NCBI GenBank assembly: GCA_944326255.1
Contig: CALVDG010000009.1
Coordinates: 16,747-80,746 of the forward strand
DNA: 64,000 nt
From: an uncultured Bacteroidales bacterium
GTDB lineage: Bacteria > Bacteroidota > Bacteroidia > Bacteroidales > UBA932
Reading direction: 5' to 3'
Numbering within the stretch: the stretch's first letter is position 1; each line of letters opens with the position of its first letter. Below are positions 7,828 through 15,954 of this stretch, one piece after another. A program made the position numbers and the translations under genes. The notes under the pieces were generated by a model. That model made no database searches. It saw only the letters and a program-made list of their open reading frames with translations, and had not been told where the DNA came from.

Positions 7828-10536
7828 ATGAGCAACAGACTCTTTCTCATAGACGGCCACGCCCTCATGTTCCGGATGTACTATGCCTTCATCCGCCGCC
7901 CCATGGTCAACTCCAAGGGGGTGGACACCTCGGTCATCTTCGGCTTCACCCGCTACCTGCTGGATCTGATCATCCGCGAGAGGCCGTCACATCTGGCAGT
8001 GGCCTTCGATCCCCCGTGCAGGACATTCCGCCACGAGGCTTACCCCGAGTACAAGGCCAACCGTCAGGCGGCCCCCGAAGTCATCAAGGACTCCCTCGAA
8101 CCTCTGACGGAGATAGTACGCTCGCTCGGCATCCCGGTGCTCATGGTTCCCGGATACGAGGCCGATGACGTTATAGGCTCGATGGCCGGAGAGTGGAGCG
8201 GAAAGGGCTTCGATGTCTATATGGTCTCCCCCGACAAGGACCTGGGCCAGCTCATATCCGACCATGTCTTCCAGGTCAAGCCGGGCAAGAGCGGTGCGGA
8301 GGACGAGACCATGGACCGTCAGGCTCTCTGCGAAAAATTCGGCATCAGCTCTCCGGCGCAGGTGGTGGACATCCTGACCATCTGGGGGGATGCGTCTGAC
8401 AATGTTCCGGGAGTCAAGGGCATAGGCGAGGTAGGAGCCAGGAAGCTGGTGGGCAGATACGGCTCGGTGGACGGGATAATGCAGCATCTGGACGAACTGC
8501 CGCCCAAGCAGGCCGCAGCCATGCGGGAAGCGGCGGATCATCTGGCCATGAGCCGTTTCCTGGTGACAATAAAGACGGATGTGGCCACGGGCTGCACCGA
8601 GGAGGAACTGCGCCTGGACATCCAGGATCCATCTGCTGCGGCCGGCCTGTTCAATCTGTACGAATGTCCGTCCCTGCTGGCTCTGCTTCCGGCGGTGTCA
8701 AACGGCAGCAGCACAGTTCCAGCCCCGGATGAGGGAAAAGGGAACGGCAAAAAGGCCGAGTTCAGGTACGTCGGTGCGGAGGAAATATCTGCCGCCGCAG
8801 AAAAAGCCGGAATCGCCGGAATCGTCCTGTCAGGAGGAAAAGAGCCGGATGGAAAGGACCGCTGCTTTATATCCGTACCCGGAGAGAAAGACTCCCCTGC
8901 CCTGGTGTTCAAGACCCCGGACCCGGCCGCTGTACGCGGAATACTGGAATCCGGACAGATAATCAAGACCGGCTACAGTCTCAAGCAGTACATCAACCTG
9001 CTCAGAGAGGACGGCATAAGCCTGGACGGGCCGCTGGCCGACATTGAGCTGATGCACTATCTCCTCAACCCTGAGACATCGCACCGGCCGGACATACTGG
9101 TCTCATCCTACCTCAGACTGGACCTTTCCTATTGCCGCTCCCATGAGACAGCGGACACCTCAGAGACATCCGAGCCGGACCTCTTCTCCGCAGCACCGGC
9201 TGACGACAACGGTGAGGACCGGGTCTACAAAGCCTCAGTGGACGCATCTCTGATGGTTCCGCTGTACAGGGCCGTAAAGGAAGAAGCCGACAGGGATCCG
9301 TCCGTCGGAAAGCTGTACGAAGACATCGAGATGCCTCTGATCCGCGTACTGGCCGACATGGAATACAGCGGAGTGCGGATAGATACGGACATGCTGGCCG
9401 CCTACGGCAAGGAGCTGGGCAAGGAACTCTCGGTCATAGAGGCCCGCATACGCGAGGAGACCGGAGAGCCTGCACTGAATATCTCGTCCCCCGTCCAGCT
9501 GGGAGCCGTGCTCTTCGACAAGCTCAGGCTGGACCCCAAGGCCAGGAAGAACAAGCGGGGCAACTACTCCACCGACGAGGAGACTCTGTCTGAGCTGAAG
9601 GACAGGCATCCGGTCATCGGCGACATACTCCGCTTCAGGGCCGTCAAGAAACTCATATCCACATACATCGAGCCGTTTCCCTCACTTATCGACCCCAGGG
9701 ACGGCAAGGTACACACTACATTCAACCAGGCCCTGACGGCCACCGGAAGGCTCAGCTCCACCCACCCCAACCTGCAGAACATCCCGATCAGGACGGAGAT
9801 GGGACGCGAGATCCGCAAGGCTTTCATCCCGTCCTGCCCGGACAATGTGATCATCTCGGCCGACTACTCCCAGATAGAGCTGCGCCTGATGGCCTCCATC
9901 AGCTCCGACCCAGATATGATAGAGGCGTTCCGGCAGGGTCAGGACATCCACACGGCTACAGCGGCAAAAGTCTTCAAGGTCAGCCTGGAGGATGTCACTC
10001 CCGAGCAGAGACGCAGGGCCAAGACCGCCAACTTCGGCATCATCTACGGCATCTCCGCCTTCGGTCTGTCCCAGAGACTGGACATCCCGCGAAAAGAGGC
10101 CAAGGAACTGATTGACGGATACTTCCAGCACTATCCCGCCATTGCGGACTACATTGAGCGCACCAAGACTGAGGCCAGAGAGAAGGGATATGTATCCACC
10201 ATCTTCGGACGGAAAAGATACATCAAGGATATCAATTCGCGCAACGCCACGGTCCGTGGATTCGCCGAACGCAACGCCGTCAACGCCCCTATACAGGGCA
10301 GCGCGGCGGACATCATCAAGATAGCCATGAACCGGGTGGCGGCGGCCCTGAAAGCCGGAGGCTACAAGGCGCGGATGATACTCCAGGTACACGACGAGCT
10401 GGTGCTGGACACTCCGAAGGAGGAGGCGCAGTCCGTCATGGAACTGGTACGGAAAGAGATGGAGGGTGTAGTACAGCTCCAGGTACCGCTGACAGCAGAG
10501 TGCGGCTGCGGAGCCAACTGGCTGGAAGCACATTGA
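7828..10536 (+). CDS. polA: DNA polymerase I, with degenerate 3'-5' exonuclease domain
   Basis: The 902-residue protein has all three Pol I modules. The 5' nuclease (about 1-290) is intact: 'FLIDGHALMFR', 'GYEADDVIGSMA', 'VSPDKDLGQL' and 'GDASDNVPGVKGIG'. The polymerase (about 480-902) is intact: 'ISADYSQIELRLMA', 'RRAKTANFGIIYG' and 'QVHDELVLD'. The middle domain (about 310-470) aligns by length. However, the Exo I D-x-E is replaced around 'GIVLSGGKEP', and the Exo II Asp position reads 'GYSLKQYINLL' with Tyr. Proofreading is therefore probably absent, as in Taq and Bacillus enzymes. It functions in Okazaki fragment maturation and repair. Confidence 0.96.
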   Translation: MSNRLFLIDGHALMFRMYYAFIRRPMVNSKGVDTSVIFGFTRYLLDLIIRERPSHLAVAFDPPCRTFRHEAYPEYKANRQAAPEVIKDSLEPLTEIVRSLGIPVLMVPGYEADDVIGSMAGEWSGKGFDVYMVSPDKDLGQLISDHVFQVKPGKSGAEDETMDRQALCEKFGISSPAQVVDILTIWGDASDNVPGVKGIGEVGARKLVGRYGSVDGIMQHLDELPPKQAAAMREAADHLAMSRFLVTIKTDVATGCTEEELRLDIQDPSAAAGLFNLYECPSLLALLPAVSNGSSTVPAPDEGKGNGKKAEFRYVGAEEISAAAEKAGIAGIVLSGGKEPDGKDRCFISVPGEKDSPALVFKTPDPAAVRGILESGQIIKTGYSLKQYINLLREDGISLDGPLADIELMHYLLNPETSHRPDILVSSYLRLDLSYCRSHETADTSETSEPDLFSAAPADDNGEDRVYKASVDASLMVPLYRAVKEEADRDPSVGKLYEDIEMPLIRVLADMEYSGVRIDTDMLAAYGKELGKELSVIEARIREETGEPALNISSPVQLGAVLFDKLRLDPKARKNKRGNYSTDEETLSELKDRHPVIGDILRFRAVKKLISTYIEPFPSLIDPRDGKVHTTFNQALTATGRLSSTHPNLQNIPIRTEMGREIRKAFIPSCPDNVIISADYSQIELRLMASISSDPDMIEAFRQGQDIHTATAAKVFKVSLEDVTPEQRRRAKTANFGIIYGISAFGLSQRLDIPRKEAKELIDGYFQHYPAIADYIERTKTEAREKGYVSTIFGRKRYIKDINSRNATVRGFAERNAVNAPIQGSAADIIKIAMNRVAAALKAGGYKARMILQVHDELVLDTPKEEAQSVMELVRKEMEGVVQLQVPLTAECGCGANWLEAH

Positions 10537-10556
10537 CATACAAACCTGACAAGACG

Positions 10557-11150
10557 ATGAATGACGACAACAGCATAAAAGGGCAGCCCGACGCTACGGG
10601 CACAACTACAGAAGAAAGCGAGCTCGCAGTAAAAGCCATGACGGGTGACACAGCTGCGTTCTCGGAGCTGGCCGGCAAATACACCGAACCTCTCCGCCTT
10701 TACATCCAGTCCATCTGCGCCAACGCCACCGACGCGGAGGACATCTGCCAGGAAAGCCTTCGGAAAGCATACCTGAGCGTATGCCAGTACAACCCTGAAT
10801 ATCAGTTCAAGACATGGATATTCTCCATCGCCAGGAACACGGCCATCGACCACCTGCGGCGCAGGAACAGCTTCACCACGGTCAAGCTGGCGGACACAGA
10901 CGAGCCGTCCGTCGGAGAGCATGAGACCGAGAACTCTCCCGAGGACGAGATGATAGACGACCAGTCCTACGACCTGTTCATCCGCTCCATAGCCGCCCTG
11001 CCTGACAGATACCGCCGCATCGCCGAGCTGCGCCTGCTGCACGACTACGCCTATCAGGAGATTGCCGACGAGCTGTCCATGCCGCTCAACACAGTACGCA
11101 CCAGAATCCGCCGGGCAAAAGCCCTGCTGGAAAAAATGATGAGAAAATGA
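10557..11150 (+). CDS. ECF-type RNA polymerase sigma factor
   Basis: The 197-residue protein has region 2 ('FSELAGKYTEPLRLYI', 'DAEDICQESLRKAY', 'FKTWIFSIARNTAIDHLRRR') and region 4 ('ALPDRYRRIAELRLLHDYAYQEIADEL', split here only in reading, with 'NTVRTRIRRAKALLEKMM'). That makes it a sigma-70 family ECF factor. The start at 10557 lies just after the polA stop; an upstream start would overlap polA. No anti-sigma gene follows; its last four bases overlap the rsmG start (ATGA), so it is translated with rsmG. Its regulon is not identifiable here. Confidence 0.9.
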   Translation: MNDDNSIKGQPDATGTTTEESELAVKAMTGDTAAFSELAGKYTEPLRLYIQSICANATDAEDICQESLRKAYLSVCQYNPEYQFKTWIFSIARNTAIDHLRRRNSFTTVKLADTDEPSVGEHETENSPEDEMIDDQSYDLFIRSIAALPDRYRRIAELRLLHDYAYQEIADELSMPLNTVRTRIRRAKALLEKMMRK

Positions 11151-11788
11151 ACGAGGACATCATATTCAGATATTTCCCGGAGATGGACGGCAGGCAGCGG
11201 GAGCGCATGGCCATGCTGGGCCCGCTGTACAGCGAGTGGAACTCACGAATCAACGTCATCTCCCGCAAGGACATGGACAATCTCTACATCCACCACGTCC
11301 TGCACTCCATGGCCCTGGTACGTTTTATCAGAAGCAGCGGACTAAGGCCTGAGAGCATATTCGACGCCGGCACCGGAGGCGGATTTCCAGGCATACCCAT
11401 GGCCATAGCCATGCCCGAATGCAGGTTCACCCTCTGCGACTCGATTGCCAAGAAGATCAGAGTGGTCTCCGAAGTCTCGTCCGCCCTGGGGCTGGACAAC
11501 GTGACTCCGGTCTGCAGCAGGACTGAGGCCATCAAGGACAGAAAATATGACTACGTGGTATCCAGGGCCGTCACGGAACTCAGCAAGTTCATCCCCCTGA
11601 CCCGCCACCTGTACACGGAAGGGATTCTCTACCTTAAAGGCGGAGACATTCAGCAGGAGATAGAGGAATGCGTCAAAAGGTGCCGCATCACCCCGGAGCA
11701 GGTCTCCGTACACAGTATTTCAGACTTTTTTGAGGAAGAATTTTTCGAAAGTAAAAAGATTATTTGCATTTTCCGGCAAAAGCACTAA
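11147..11788 (+). CDS. rsmG: 16S rRNA (guanine-527-N7)-methyltransferase
   Basis: The 213-residue protein is of GidB/RsmG type: 'LYSEWNSRINVISRKDM', 'HHVLHSMALVRF', the SAM loop 'DAGTGGGFPGIPMAIAMPE', 'KKIRVVSEV' and 'YDYVVSRAVTEL'. It methylates G527 of 16S rRNA in the 530 loop; loss gives low-level streptomycin resistance in other bacteria. It overlaps the ECF sigma gene by 4 bases and precedes rpmH, whose promoter sits inside the end of this gene. Confidence 0.95.
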   Translation: MNEDIIFRYFPEMDGRQRERMAMLGPLYSEWNSRINVISRKDMDNLYIHHVLHSMALVRFIRSSGLRPESIFDAGTGGGFPGIPMAIAMPECRFTLCDSIAKKIRVVSEVSSALGLDNVTPVCSRTEAIKDRKYDYVVSRAVTELSKFIPLTRHLYTEGILYLKGGDIQQEIEECVKRCRITPEQVSVHSISDFFEEEFFESKKIICIFRQKH

Positions 11789-11793
11789 CTTTG
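11763..11793 (+). promoter_or_regulatory. Consensus promoter for rpmH
   Basis: TTTG (11763-11766), 19 bases, TAACTTTG (11786-11793) is a full Bacteroidetes consensus. The -7 box overlaps the rsmG stop codon. The 5' leader would be about 35 bases. Confidence 0.8.
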
Positions 11794-11830
11794 CGCTCCA
11801 TTTTACTGACAAATAATAGAATTCTAGAAT

Positions 11831-11983
11831 ATGAAACGTACATTTCAACCGTCACAGCGCAAGCGCCGCAACAAACACGGCTTCCGCGAGCGTATGTCCA
11901 CCCCCAACGGACGCCGCGTCCTCGCAGCACGCCGTCGTCACGGCCGTAAGAAACTGACCGTGTCATCCGAGGATCTGTACTAA
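11831..11983 (+). CDS. rpmH: 50S ribosomal protein L34
   Basis: This 50-residue protein begins [18 protein letters not shown] and continues through '[20 protein letters not shown]', the family signature, with a short C-terminal tail (LTVSSEDLY). It is a basic large-subunit protein. In many bacteria rpmH neighbours rnpA and dnaA; here it stands alone with its own promoter and a perfect-palindrome terminator. Confidence 0.97.
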   Translation: MKRTFQPSQRKRRNKHGFRERMSTPNGRRVLAARRRHGRKKLTVSSEDLY

Positions 11984-12006
11984 CAGTCCACAAGTGCGCG
12001 AAACAT

Positions 12007-12040
12007 AGAAAGCCCGGCTGGTCGACCAGCCGGGCTTTCT
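12007..12040. terminator. Perfect 34-base palindromic terminator
   Basis: Positions 12007-12040 are a perfect inverted repeat centred on GTCGAC, with AGAAAG and CTTTCT outer ends. It separates convergent rpmH and the TonB-dependent receptor gene and can serve both. Confidence 0.85.
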
Positions 12041-12043
12041 GCG

Positions 12044-13963
12044 TTAGAATTCAAAGTTCAGACCACCTGTCACATTGGCGCCTGGCATCGGGAAGCCGGC
12101 GTTGATCTCGTACTTCCAGTTGAGCAGATTCTCGCCGCGCACCCACACGGACATCCAGTCCAGGATGCGGAATGAGGCCCTTATGTTCCACAATACGAAA
12201 TCCTCCTGCACCGGACTGTCTCCGACCTGAGTGTAAAGCCCCGCCACATACTGTACGCCTGTGGACACATGCCAGCGGCCGTGAGCAAAGAGGCCTCCGA
12301 CGTAGAGCTTGTGCTCCGGTGCTGCCACTACGGGATTATCCATGTGCAGGAAACTGTAATTGGCGTCCACAGACCAGTCGCGGGCGATACGCCAGGCCAC
12401 CTGAGCCTCCACTCCCGCATTGCGCAGAGCCCCGGCATTGACATTGTGCGGACGGCCGTCCACCATCTGCGTCATGATGAAATTGTCCCCGTCGATATAG
12501 AATACATTGACTCCGTATGAAAGCCTGCCCTCCAGCAGTTTCTGGGACAAAGACAGTTCGTACGTCCACATCCTTTCCGATCTCAGGTCCGGATTCTGAG
12601 GAGGGAACATATACATCTCGCGGATAGTAGGATAACGGAAGCCCTTGCTGACCGAAGCCTTCAGTTCCATGGAGTGAGGCAGGTGAAATGAGAGACCGGC
12701 CTGAGGCACCCACTCTACACCGATATGCGAATGGTGATCAATCCTTACGCCGGCATCCAGCGTGAGCCATGTGCCGATATTCTGGCGGAAATCCACATAT
12801 CCTGCCACCTCGTGCTGAGCGATGTCCACGATATCCTCCCGCTCACCCCTGCGCTCTCCGGCGACGTATTGGTTCCAGGCAGAGCCCCCGAACCGGTACC
12901 AGTCCACCCCCACTGTCAGACGGTTGCCCCAGAACATTCTCACGCTCTGGTATGCCGATATGCCCATCATGTCGTCATGAGAGTTGAAACGGTAATCCAG
13001 AGGCTGATTGTCAGTAGTATCCAACGGATAATAGCCGTCATTGATCTGGTGGTCTCCCCAGTTGTAGAACACACTCAGGGCACCGGACGTACCCTCATAC
13101 TCGTTTTCTACAGCCAGCGAGGTCATCCCCCTTGTTACGCTCTGATCCGCATCCGAGAGAGGATTTGACACAGTTCCGGGATTGGAAGCGTTGAAATGGG
13201 TGACATTGACATCAGCCCTGACTCTCCAGTGCCCGGAGATCTCGTATCCCAGCTTGGCATATTCCCCGTACTGCTCGAATCCCATATCCGCACGGTGTCC
13301 GTCTGTCCGGTTGTACGAGGCGCTTACGATGCTGGAGAATCCCTTGTAGCGCACCCGGTTGGTCAGTTCGGTCTGGACCGTGTTCCACGAGCCGTAGCCC
13401 GCGTTGATATCGGTACGCACCCCGTCCTGCTCCATCCTGCGCGTGACGATATTGACCACACCGCCCATGGCGTTGGAGCCGTACAGCACCGAAGCAGGCC
13501 CGCGCAGAACCTCGACCCTCTCCGCCATCAGGGACTGGTAAGCGTCCGATATCGGATGGCCGAACATCCCCATGTACTGCGGATGTCCGTCGATGAGCAC
13601 CATCACCTGTCCGGAGCCTCCGCTCAGTCCGCGCATCGATATGGTTCCCGCAGCCCCCTCCGAGACTCCGTACCCCATGATGCCGCGTGAGGTAATGAAG
13701 AGGCCGGGCACCTGCTCGGTCAGCACCGGCAGCAGTGACGGGACATTGGAATACTCGATTAACGGACGGTCCACTACACTGACCGTCATGGGCAGATGCC
13801 GGATATCAGTCTCATTGCGGGTACCTGTCACCACCACCTCCGAAAGCGTGTCGGTCAGGACTTTTCCGGAAGTATCAGCCGGCACTTCAAAACAACGGGC
13901 CTCCGCCCGGACAGACGCTGCAGCACATATAAATGCCGCAGCCAGCACAAATATTTTTCTCAT
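12044..13963 (-). CDS. TonB-dependent outer-membrane receptor (BtuB/CirA-like)
   Basis: The 639-residue protein has a signal peptide (about 1-20), a TonB-box-like segment 'LSEVVVTGTRNETDI', and a plug domain with 'ISMRGLSGGSGQVMVLIDG' and 'ERVEVLRGPASVLYGSNAMGGVVNIVTRR'. A barrel of about 22 strands follows, ending in an aromatic residue (GGLNFEF), as BamA substrates do. It lacks the N-terminal carboxypeptidase-like domain of SusC proteins and has no SusD partner, so vitamin B12, haem or siderophore import is more likely than glycan import. The substrate is not determinable. Energising proteins could be the ExbB/ExbD/TonB set at 40179-42063. Confidence 0.88.
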   Translation of the reverse strand: MRKIFVLAAAFICAAASVRAEARCFEVPADTSGKVLTDTLSEVVVTGTRNETDIRHLPMTVSVVDRPLIEYSNVPSLLPVLTEQVPGLFITSRGIMGYGVSEGAAGTISMRGLSGGSGQVMVLIDGHPQYMGMFGHPISDAYQSLMAERVEVLRGPASVLYGSNAMGGVVNIVTRRMEQDGVRTDINAGYGSWNTVQTELTNRVRYKGFSSIVSASYNRTDGHRADMGFEQYGEYAKLGYEISGHWRVRADVNVTHFNASNPGTVSNPLSDADQSVTRGMTSLAVENEYEGTSGALSVFYNWGDHQINDGYYPLDTTDNQPLDYRFNSHDDMMGISAYQSVRMFWGNRLTVGVDWYRFGGSAWNQYVAGERRGEREDIVDIAQHEVAGYVDFRQNIGTWLTLDAGVRIDHHSHIGVEWVPQAGLSFHLPHSMELKASVSKGFRYPTIREMYMFPPQNPDLRSERMWTYELSLSQKLLEGRLSYGVNVFYIDGDNFIMTQMVDGRPHNVNAGALRNAGVEAQVAWRIARDWSVDANYSFLHMDNPVVAAPEHKLYVGGLFAHGRWHVSTGVQYVAGLYTQVGDSPVQEDFVLWNIRASFRILDWMSVWVRGENLLNWKYEINAGFPMPGANVTGGLNFEF

Positions 13964-13967
13964 AGTG

Positions 13968-13975
13968 CAAATATA
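13968..13975 (-). promoter_or_regulatory. -7 element almost abutting the receptor start codon
   Basis: On the minus strand TATATTTG ends only four bases before the ATG (13963). If used, the transcript would have almost no leader. Confidence 0.5.
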
Positions 13976-14063
13976 ATCGTCTGTCCTGAGACGGAAACAC
14001 AGATTTTACCCGAAATATTACCAATTTTACCGAAAAGGCCGTGCCGGGGTAAGTTTTTCTTTA

Positions 14064-14071
14064 TATTTTTG
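14064..14071 (+). promoter_or_regulatory. -7 element almost abutting the PASTA gene start codon
   Basis: TATTTTTG ends four bases before the ATG at 14076, implying a leaderless or near-leaderless mRNA if used. No clear -33 element is seen. Confidence 0.5.
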
Positions 14072-14075
14072 TGCT

Positions 14076-14900
14076 ATGAAAAAGATATTCAGGAAACCGT
14101 TCAGGGTCTCATTTACCAAGAACATACTGCTTATCCTCGGCATTCTCGTGGCAGGCTACCTGGTCGTCATCCTATCCCTTAAGGCCGTGACGCGCCACAA
14201 TCAGGAGCTCACCGTACCGGACTTCTCAGGCATGAGCCTGGAGGAAGCCGGAGCACTGGCCGGGGCCGAAGGCTTAAGAATAGACGTGACCGACTCGGTG
14301 TACATAAGAGGGATGGAGCGCGGATCCGTCTCGCGTCAGAATCCACTTCCCGGCTCAAAGGTAAAGAAGAACAGGAGAATACTCCTGGTAATCAACTCAG
14401 TGATTCCCCGGCAGTCCATCGTGCCCTCCGTTACCGGATACTCATTCCGGCAGGCTAAGGCCGAACTGATAGCCAACGGCCTCAGAGTGGGACGGCTGAT
14501 CTATCAGGAGGATATGGCCACAAACAATGTCCTGGAGCAGCAGTACAGAGGAGAGGACATCGCCCCCGGTACGAAAATCAACAGCGGCACCGCCATAGAC
14601 CTGATTCTGGGCCTCAATCCGGAAGACAGTGCGACATTCGTTCCCAACGTGGTCGGCTACAAATACCAGATGGCCACGGAGCTCCTGCAGGACAACTCCC
14701 TGAACATCTACAGCTGCGATTTTGACAGCACAGTATCCACATATTCCGACACCCTGGAAGCATACGTCTACGGCCAGTATCCGCCTGCTTCCGATTCCAT
14801 AACCGTCAGGACAGGCTCGGCAGTGTCCCTTTTCCTGTCCAAGGACATAACCCGAATACCAGTGCCCGATGACGAAGCAGACAGCACCGACTCCCTCTGA
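14076..14900 (+). CDS. PASTA-domain membrane protein
   Basis: The 274-residue protein has a short basic cytoplasmic N-terminus, one transmembrane helix (about 9-32) and three PASTA domains (about 42-107, 111-182 and 183-255). Each contains a 'VP.F/VTG/VVG' start and a 'G..I..I.G' end; examples are 'VPDFSGMSLEEAGALA' and 'VPSVTGYSFRQAKAEL'. There is no kinase or penicillin-binding domain. PASTA domains bind peptidoglycan fragments or beta-lactams in other proteins, so a cell-wall role is likely. The last 32 bases overlap the rluD-like gene, indicating translational coupling, a pairing I recall as common in Bacteroidota. Confidence 0.88.
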   Translation: MKKIFRKPFRVSFTKNILLILGILVAGYLVVILSLKAVTRHNQELTVPDFSGMSLEEAGALAGAEGLRIDVTDSVYIRGMERGSVSRQNPLPGSKVKKNRRILLVINSVIPRQSIVPSVTGYSFRQAKAELIANGLRVGRLIYQEDMATNNVLEQQYRGEDIAPGTKINSGTAIDLILGLNPEDSATFVPNVVGYKYQMATELLQDNSLNIYSCDFDSTVSTYSDTLEAYVYGQYPPASDSITVRTGSAVSLFLSKDITRIPVPDDEADSTDSL

Positions 14901-15954
14901 GCAATGGGATGACATAGAAGAGCTGGACGACAGCCCTGATTCCGATGAGGAACAGGGGATGTTCGAGCATTACGGCCTGAGCGTAGACCGCGGCCAGAGT
15001 CTGCTGCGCATAGACAAGTACCTCACTGCGCACATAGAGGGCGCATCCAGACACCGCATACAGCTGGCCATCGAGGCGGGCTATGTACGGGTCAACGGGA
15101 CGGTCATAAAGGCCAACTACAAAGTAAAGCCCCAGGATGAGATAAAGATATTCCTGCCTTACCGCCGCCGAGGCTTCGAGATACTTCCCGAGAAGATGGA
15201 TCTGGACATCAGATATGAGGATGAGGACGTACTGGTGGTCAACAAGCCGGCCGGACTGGTGGTACACCCGGGCTGCGGCCATTTCACCGGCACCCTGCTC
15301 AACGGCCTGGCATGGTATCTGGGACGAAGCCAGGGCCCGGATGCCCCGGATGACCGCATGGGCATACTCGTACACCGCATCGACAAGGACACCTCCGGGA
15401 CCCTGCTGATAGCCAAGAACGACGATGCCCAGGCCTATCTGGCCCGGCAGTTCTTCGTCCACTCCATTGAGAGAAAATATACGGCAATAGTCTGGGGCGA
15501 CATGGAGCAGGACTCCGGCACCATAACCGGCGATATAGGCCGGGATCCCAACGACAGGCTCCGCTTCAAGGTCGTGGAGGACGGCACGGGAAAGCACGCC
15601 GTCACCCACTGGCGTGTCATCGAAAGGCTGGGCTACATCACTGTCGTGGAATGTTCCCTGGAGACAGGCCGCACTCACCAGATCAGGGTACATATGAACC
15701 ACATCGGCCATCCGCTGTTCAACGACAGCAGGTACGGAGGGGACAGGATACTCAAGGGCACCCTTTACTCAAAATACCGGCAGTTCATAGACAACTGCTT
15801 CGAGATACTTCCGCGTCAGGCACTCCACGCCGGCACCATAGGGTTCATCCACCCGCGCACACACGAGAAAGTCACGGTCAGCAGCGGACTGCCGGCTGAC
15901 ATGACCGCGCTGATAGAAAAGTTCCGCAACTTTGTCAGCAGCCGACAGGCCTAA
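14869..15954 (+). CDS. rluD: RluA-family 23S rRNA pseudouridine synthase (RluD-like)
   Basis: The 361-residue protein has an N-terminal S4 RNA-binding domain ('LRIDKYLTAHIEGASRHRIQ') and then the RluA catalytic domain with 'VNKPAGLVVHPG' and 'GILVHRIDKDTSG', where the Asp in HRIDKDTSG is the nucleophile. 'ETGRTHQIRVH' is the conserved late motif. Length and S4 domain fit RluD, which makes pseudouridines in helix 69; the exact target is inferred. It starts inside the PASTA gene and its stop overlaps by four bases the stop of the convergent outer-membrane protein gene. Confidence 0.9.
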   Translation: MTKQTAPTPSEQWDDIEELDDSPDSDEEQGMFEHYGLSVDRGQSLLRIDKYLTAHIEGASRHRIQLAIEAGYVRVNGTVIKANYKVKPQDEIKIFLPYRRRGFEILPEKMDLDIRYEDEDVLVVNKPAGLVVHPGCGHFTGTLLNGLAWYLGRSQGPDAPDDRMGILVHRIDKDTSGTLLIAKNDDAQAYLARQFFVHSIERKYTAIVWGDMEQDSGTITGDIGRDPNDRLRFKVVEDGTGKHAVTHWRVIERLGYITVVECSLETGRTHQIRVHMNHIGHPLFNDSRYGGDRILKGTLYSKYRQFIDNCFEILPRQALHAGTIGFIHPRTHEKVTVSSGLPADMTALIEKFRNFVSSRQA

